A DNA stretch of 64,000 nt from Nematostella vectensis (Eukaryota; Cnidaria; Anthozoa; Actiniaria; Edwardsiidae). Shown in pieces: positions 59,633 to 64,000 of this stretch. Within the stretch, counting starts at the first letter, position 1. Each line of letters starts with the position of its first letter. The notes beneath the pieces are model-generated. The model did not search any database. It was not told the DNA's origin and saw only the letters and a list, made by a program, of their open reading frames with translations. A program made the translations under genes and the position numbers. The stretch spans positions 16,729,075 to 16,793,074 of the forward strand of contig NC_064038.1 of the NCBI RefSeq assembly GCF_932526225.1. Direction: 5' to 3'.

Positions 59633-60931
59633 GGGTTTACTATCATACCAGTATGGGTTTGCTATCATACCAGTTTGGGTTTGCTATCATACCAGTATGG
59701 GTTTGCTATTATACCAGTATGGGTTTACTATCATACCAGTATGGGTTTGCTATCATACCAGTATGGGCTTACTATCATACCAGTATGGGCTTACTATCAT
59801 ACCAGTATGGGTTTGCTATCATACCAGTATGGGCTTACTATCACACCAGTATGGGTTTACTATCATACCAGTATGGGCTTACTATCATACCAGTATGGGC
59901 TTACTATTATACCAGTATGGGCTTACTATCATACCAGTATGGGCTTACTATCATACCAGTATGGGCTTACTATTATACCAGTATGGGCTTACTATCATAC
60001 CAGTATGGGTTTGCCATCATACCAGTATGGGTTTACATACCAGTATGGGTTTACTATCATACCAGTATGGAATATGCATCATACCAGTATGGGTTTACCA
60101 TCATACCAGTAGGGTTTACTATCATACCAGTATGGGTTTGCTATCATACCAGTATGGGTTTGCTATCATACCAGTATGGGTTTGCTATTATACCAGTATG
60201 GGTTTACTATCATACCAGTATGGGTTTACTATCATACCAGTATGGGTTTGCTATCATACCAGTATGGGCTTACTATCATACGAGTATGGGCTTACTATCA
60301 TACCAGTATGGGCTTACTATCATACCAGTATTGGTTTGCTATCATACCAGTATGGGTTTTCTATTATACCAGTATGGGTTTACTATCATACCAGTATGGG
60401 TTTACTATCATACCAGTATGGGTTTGCTACCAGTATGGGCTTACTATCATACCAGTATGGGCTTACTATCATACCAGTATGGGCTTACTATCATACCAGT
60501 ATGGGCTTACTATCATACCAGTATGGGCTTACTATCATACCAGTATGGGTTTACTATCATACCAGTATGGGCTTACTATCATACCAGTATGGGTTTACTA
60601 TCATACCATTATGGGTTTGCTATCATACCAGTATGGGTTTACTATCATACCAGTATGGGCTTACTATCATACCAGTATGGGCTTACTATCATACCAGTAT
60701 GGGCTTACTATCATACCAGTATGGGTTTACTATCATACCATTATGGGTTTGCTATCATACCAGTATGGGTTTACTATCATACCAGTTTGGGTTTACTATC
60801 ATACCAGTAGTGTTTACTATCATACCAGTAGGGTTTGCTATCATACCAGTATCGGTTTGCCGTCATACCAGTATGGGTTTACTATTATACCAGTTTGGGT
60901 TTAGCATCATACCAGTTTGGGTTTGCTATTT
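59633..60931 (+). repeat. Edge zone of the array, GGGCTTACT-rich
   Basis: To the right of the last higher-order block the array changes character. GGGCTTACT units, scattered elsewhere, occur in long runs (for example 59.76-60.0 kb and 60.43-60.72 kb). Truncated units appear, such as GCTACCAG near 60427. The last 150 bases carry scattered changes (CAGTAGTG, CAGTATCGG, TTTAGCATC). The repeat fades into unique sequence at about 60931 after GGGTTTGCTATT. Confidence 0.85.
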
Positions 60932-61161
60932 TAGGTTTCACAGCATTTCACAACTATACAAGTGAATTTAGCTATGTTCATTAAAACAAATAATCTCATT
61001 TGCGTAGGGTTTCATAGCCTACGAACACACGCATATCTAGGATGTGGACTTTTGATGATCGAAGGCTGTTCGGACAGGAAAGCGAGGCTTTGTCGGTGTC
61101 TATTTACTAGCTTCTTGCATCTTTTTGTATATGAAAAGTTTTATAATTTAAATATATGGCA

Positions 61162-61300
61162 AAAATAGCCCCGTATTGAGCACTTCCGGTGACTTGAGCA
61201 TAATGCTGAGGGTGTTGGATGGTTACATTCTTCCTATTGGCCGATAACCACTTGCCCAGTTTGTGCAAGTCACCTCTTCAATACTCCGGGTTCTATTTAC
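61162..61300. repeat. Imperfect fold-back (inverted repeat)
   Basis: The two ends are imperfect reverse complements of each other. Matching pieces are GGTGACTTG at 61188-61196 with CAAGTCACC at 61266-61274, GTATTGA at 61173-61179 with TCAATAC at 61278-61284, and the outer AAATAG with CTATTT. Arms are about 35 bases around a spacer of about 70 bases. It could be a miniature inverted-repeat transposon or a structured RNA; I do not recognise a family. Confidence 0.5.
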
Positions 61301-61567
61301 ACAAGTTATCGCCTTTTACCCATTGCAGCCTCATACTTTTGTCACTGTGACATGGTTTTATCCATAGTAGGCGAGTTTCTGCCTCCACCTTCGCTCAGGG
61401 CTGGCGCTTCGATACTTTAATCTCATATGATTGTAAAGTAGATGATGTAAACACCTGTTATTTCTATGGCATAGCCATTTTTCACCAACCCTGTCTCTTC
61501 CTTGTTCCCTTCGCGAACGAGCTCAGTATGTACTGGAGCGTTTAAATAAATCTATTTTATCAAGAGG

Positions 61568-61720
61568 CAGGGGCGTGGCCAGGGGCTGGCCAAGGGGGCC
61601 CGGCCCCCTTTCAGCAGCCAAAAATTCAGTAAATGTAAAAGACATTATCTAAAATACAGGAGAAAATGCCTTGAAAGTGCCTTTCAGCGGCTACGCAGCT
61701 GGAAGGTAAAGGGACATATC
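61568..61720 (+). mobile_element. Probable terminal fragment of a hAT-like DNA transposon
   Basis: The sequence starts abruptly with CAGGGGCGTGGCC, a terminus of the CAGGG type common in hAT elements. A GC-rich palindrome follows (GGGGGCC at 61594-61600 and GGCCCCC at 61602-61608), then AT-rich sequence. The GC-rich block contrasts sharply with its surroundings. I could not find the opposite terminus or an 8-bp target duplication of TCAAGAGG, so this looks like one end or a relic. The right limit is a guess. Assignment rests on the terminal motif only. Confidence 0.4.
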
Positions 61721-61893
61721 TCGGTAAAAGTGTATGGAATGCGATACTGGTAAAAAAATAGTTGTAAAAGTTTCATGACGCCAGAAAACAGACACGCAGT
61801 TACCAAAGCCTCGCTTTCATGATCAAACACCACAGGGCACCCATTATCTGGAAACGGCTACTGCAGTGTTGCTATGGTATCGAACAGTGAAAT

Positions 61894-61902
61894 ACGTACC
61901 TT
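61894..61902 (-). other. 5' splice donor ending the receptor exon
   Basis: Read on the minus strand, the site is AAG|GTACGT, matching the metazoan donor consensus at eight of nine positions. The cut falls between codons (phase 0) after Lys225, just past helix 5 at the start of intracellular loop 3. Recognisable receptor sequence ends there, and the reading frame continues only 13 residues before TAG at 61860-61858. Confidence 0.8.
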
Positions 61903-62574
61903 TCGCACCCACAGCTTTGTGAACATGATGGAGTACATGGTTGCCATGACAACAAACGGTACACAGTACCCAACAACAAATAACACTAATGTGTAAATCC
62001 GGGACGTTTGCACCACATCGAGGCCGGGTCCCCATTCCTCACTGCATACAAAGTAACCTTGATAGTTAATCACACGATACGCGTACAATATCGGTGTAGC
62101 AAGGCCTGCTGATATAACCCAGACGACTGGGACGAGCCAACGGAAAACAGGCTTTGTCAGAATTCGCTTGAGAGGGCGAACAATAGCAAAGTATCGATCA
62201 GCGGCGATACACGCTAATGTTAAGACGGAAGTCGAAACCAACAGACACTGGCCGAAGTTAACCACTTTACAGAAATAGATGCTTCGGATATATGTCTCCA
62301 AACACCACTCGAACATGTTAAAGATTTCCAAATAAAATGGCGGCACGTCAATCAAGACGTATAGAAGATCTGCGGTGGCGAGATTTACAATGAGATAATT
62401 AGTGACTGTGCGCATGCGCGGAACGCGATAAACAGCTGCAATGACGAGCACGTTTCCGAGAATGGCGATTAGCGAGATTGAACTCAGAGCGAAGGTCTTT
62501 ATGACGAGTCCTTGCACCGTGTCTCGAGGTCCTCGCCAGTAGGTCTTGTTATTAAAATAGTCCGATTCATTCAT
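61900..62574 (-). CDS. Class A G-protein-coupled receptor, 5' coding exon (helices 1-5), neuropeptide-receptor-like
   Basis: This exon encodes residues 1-225 of a rhodopsin-family membrane receptor. The extracellular N-terminus has two N-glycosylation sequons (N2-E-S and N9-K-T). Helix 1 spans about 25-48 with G40-N41; helix 2 about 57-80 with NLATAD (N64-D69); helix 3 starts at C102 and ends in D126-R127-Y128; helix 4 has W152 and P161; helix 5 has P206 and Y214, spaced as in the family. C177 in extracellular loop 2 should bond with C102. Position 3.32 is Q109, not the Asp of amine receptors; Gln here is typical of NPY, NPFF, QRFP and orexin receptors, so a peptide ligand is inferred. The start at 62574 is supported by an in-frame TAA at 62583-62581. 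Helices 6-7 are absent: the frame meets AAG|GTACGT at 61900/61899 and, if unspliced, stops after 13 unrelated residues. The ligand and the exact subfamily cannot be told. Confidence 0.9.
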
Positions 62575-62622
62575 TATATTTTAGGTTATCTTTTGTTCCA
62601 GCTTGCACTTAGTACCAATTAT

Positions 62623-62756
62623 AGACTTGAATTTTTGGAAGGTAATTTGTGTGCTTATGGTGTCAAATAGCTCCCCCAAGTACTTGTGTCGTGATAGGCG
62701 TTGTAATTCTACTGCCAGGGAGGCCCGTGTTGAAGACTTGGATATTTGGAAGGTGA
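62623..62756 (+). repeat. Short imperfect direct repeat
   Basis: A 23-base sequence beginning AGACTTG and containing TTTGGAAGGT occurs at 62623-62645 and again at 62734-62756, with 20 of 23 positions identical. It lies 50-180 bases upstream of the receptor start codon, possibly in the 5' untranslated region. Its role is unknown. Confidence 0.6.
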
Positions 62757-63773
62757 ATGATGCGCTAATACCTCCGAACTCGAGCGAGTCTTGCGTCAAG
62801 TGATTACTCTACGGACAAGTATTGTAAGACCGCTTCCTGAGAAATACAAATGAAAATGAAGAGATATAAGGGACAAAACACATGCCAGATGGTCGCGCCA
62901 TAGGGCAAAATGCCGTGTCCTGTTATAGTGTTCGACTAATACCATTCTTTTTATTTAGAAACTGCTGGAACTTTTAAAGGACACGTTTCTCTAGCGTCAC
63001 CATAGCGACGGGAATAAGGGAATGTATCATTGTCGACTTGATTGGCCAGGTATCCGGGGTTTTGTCGCCGGGTTGACGAGAGCGCACTTTAAAAGCAAAA
63101 TCACCGAAAATAAATCAAACAACATTTGATTTTAATGCTGCAGAGGGCGGAGATAAAAACGTGCCTAGAAAAATATCATAGTTTGCAATAATGACGCCTT
63201 CTCCAATAAACTAGATAATCATTATGCTTAATATTGGTGTTGTAATAGAAAAAGCGAAATATTCTTGGTCCAGTGTTTAAGATAGCAGGTATTTAGCTAA
63301 TGAAATAGCCACACACTTTCTTATCTGAATTTGATATTTCCATTCTCAAAAGTAGGTCACAAGAAGGGAGAGGTCTCATGGATATCCAAATGGGACTAAA
63401 CGTCAATAGAGCATCACTTCTCACGTAAACTGGAATCCTTGTTTGTGAAGCCCTACAACCGATTGACGTCAAAGAGGTGAAAGTCGGCCCTTAGTGAGTG
63501 CCTATGTGGGACTCATGACTCGACCGCCGTGCGATGGAAATGGATGTCCGTAATACGGAGTTTATCAGAGGAAACAGGAATGATATAATGTGGTTGCGTG
63601 TAAAAAGCCTATTTCATTTCTTTGTAGATCTCGGCGGATAGGTGTAATAGGCTTGAGGGCATCTCGCCATTCTCAATTGATGGTGTTTTTAAAGTGTTAG
63701 GGTGATGAGCGAAATAGCACGTAGTCTTGTTTGATAAAAAACACATTTACAATGTCAATATTCGATATTTGTA

Positions 63774-63817
63774 TCTAAAATATATGTTTTAGAATAGCAA
63801 TTAGAGAAATTCTCTAA
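63774..63817. repeat. Pair of adjacent AT-rich palindromes
   Basis: TCTAAAA (63774-63780) pairs with TTTTAGA (63787-63793) across a 6-base loop. Seven bases further on, TTAGAGAA (63801-63808) pairs with TTCTCTAA (63810-63817) across one base. Both arms match perfectly. They may be regulatory or a transposon relic; nothing else supports a function. Confidence 0.5.
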
Positions 63818-64000
63818 ACCTCATTGCACATATTTTAAGTGGTTCCTACACATTGGCTTTTATCGTTGAGTTGACGCATATGTAACTGCAAGATTATTAT
63901 TGATTCACATTAGATGGACGCTATTAATGTCTGGGTTTTGCGACTCAGTTCCGCGACGCTTAAGTGTAGATATACTTTCTCAGATAGAGGAAGTCATGTT

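Larger units (their letters stand above)
1..60931 (+). repeat. Giant 22-bp satellite array
   Basis: An uninterrupted tandem array of roughly 2,770 monomers (array length divided by 22) that is already running at base 1. Each unit is a 17-base core, CATACCAGTATGGGTTT, followed by a 5-base tail, usually GCTAT or ACTAT, also GCCAT, CCTAT, ACCAT, GCCGT or AATAT. Length variants recur: 21 bp (core reads CAGTAGGG, one T lost), 23 bp (CAGTATTGTGTTT) and 18 bp. GC content of the main monomer is 9/22. The core contains an inverted repeat, CATAC-CA-GTATG. The + strand monomer has no stop codon in any frame, while the minus strand has TGA and TAG in every unit. No transposon or unique sequence interrupts it. 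It is non-coding satellite DNA by all visible signs; its function is unknown. Confidence 0.98.
60932..61899 (-). other. Unique segment between receptor exon and satellite; probable intron start
   Basis: No convincing coding exon is seen on either strand. On the minus strand I looked for the helix-6 pattern Cys-Trp-x-Pro and found no matching codon string. The segment holds an imperfect fold-back (61162-61300), a hAT-like end (61568 on) and a small hairpin (CGTAGG at 61003-61008 with CCTACG at 61018-61023). If the receptor gene is intact, this is the first part of its intron. A 68-codon frame at 60962 on the + strand begins with GTG and has no recognisable features. Confidence 0.6.
62575..64000. 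other. Upstream region of the receptor gene, no gene recognised
   Basis: This stretch presumably contains the receptor's 5' untranslated region and promoter. On the minus strand there is a TATAAC at 62927-62922 and a CCAAT at 63045-63041, in the expected order but unproven. Short open frames at 62581-62799 (minus) and 62603-62803 (plus) both begin with TTG, have no recognisable domain and overlap each other, so I do not call them genes. The rest is AT-rich, with no repeat or RNA gene I can name. Confidence 0.5.

Noticed and set aside
1-60931. CRISPR array
   Set aside because: The repeats abut with no unique spacers, the unit is 22 bp, no cas genes are present, and the flanking gene is animal-like.
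1-60931. G-quadruplex-forming array from the repeated GGG
   Set aside because: There is one GGG per 22 bases, leaving loops of about 19 bases, much longer than in stable quadruplexes.
1-60931. CENP-B box
   Set aside because: The core lacks the TTCG and CGGG elements of the known box; only the idea of a conserved binding site in a satellite is comparable.
60176-60965. + strand frames that run through the array edge into unique sequence
   Set aside because: They are almost entirely satellite, with only a few residues read from the unique flank before a stop.
61003-61023. Hairpin CGTAGG / CCTACG as a terminator or regulatory RNA
   Set aside because: The 6-bp arms with a 9-base loop are expected by chance and no other signal supports it.
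60962-61168. 68-codon + strand frame
   Set aside because: It begins with GTG, has no recognisable domain, and lies in the probable intron. Chance length in AT-rich DNA is likely.
61844-62035. 63-codon minus-strand frame
   Set aside because: It overlaps the receptor exon in another frame; its cysteine- and histidine-rich sequence is a shadow of the receptor coding strand.
62581-62803. Two overlapping short frames on opposite strands upstream of the receptor
   Set aside because: Both start with TTG, overlap each other and show no domain. The minus-strand one ends at the TAA just before the receptor ATG and is more likely 5' untranslated sequence.

Overview
The window looks like metazoan nuclear DNA. 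Two things support this. A rhodopsin-family (class A) G-protein-coupled receptor exon ends at a textbook GT splice donor. A very large tandem-repeat array also runs uninterrupted for about 61 kb. A marine invertebrate, possibly a cnidarian, fits the receptor and a hAT-like transposon end beside it, but that is an inference I cannot test here. There are no bacterial operons, rRNA, tRNA or CRISPR arrays.

Positions 1-60931 are one satellite array, which also continues off the left edge of the window. The monomer is 22 bp: a 17-base core, CATACCAGTATGGGTTT, followed by a 5-base tail that is most often GCTAT or ACTAT. Related units of 21, 23 and 18 bp are interspersed. Because 22 is not a multiple of 3 and the monomer has no stop on the + strand, that strand is open in all three frames. 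The many long '+' open frames here (up to 845 codons) are a by-product of the repeat and are not annotated as genes.

The array has several layers of higher-order structure, all read from recurring variant units. These are an 11-unit, 241-bp local period; blocks repeated at about 3.3 and 3.8 kb; an almost perfect 9,367-bp tandem duplication (about 10.2-28.9 kb) with a shorter duplication inside each copy; and a block of about 11.3 kb repeated at a distance of 20,161 bp. At least three splice points join different higher-order types in unit register. The last 1.3 kb (59.6-60.93 kb) is a distinct edge zone, rich in GGGCTTACT units and truncated monomers.

Positions 60932-64000 are unique sequence. 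On the minus strand, 62574-61900 encodes a start methionine, two N-glycosylation sites and transmembrane helices 1-5 of a class A receptor, then stops at AAG|GTACGT. The missing helices 6-7 are not found in the 0.97 kb between the donor and the array. If the gene is intact, its next exon lies beyond the satellite, and the array sits in an intron of more than 61 kb. That intron segment also holds an imperfect fold-back sequence (61162-61300) and a probable hAT transposon end (61568 on). Upstream of the start, 62575-64000 holds no credible gene, only candidate promoter motifs, a short direct repeat and AT-rich palindromes.
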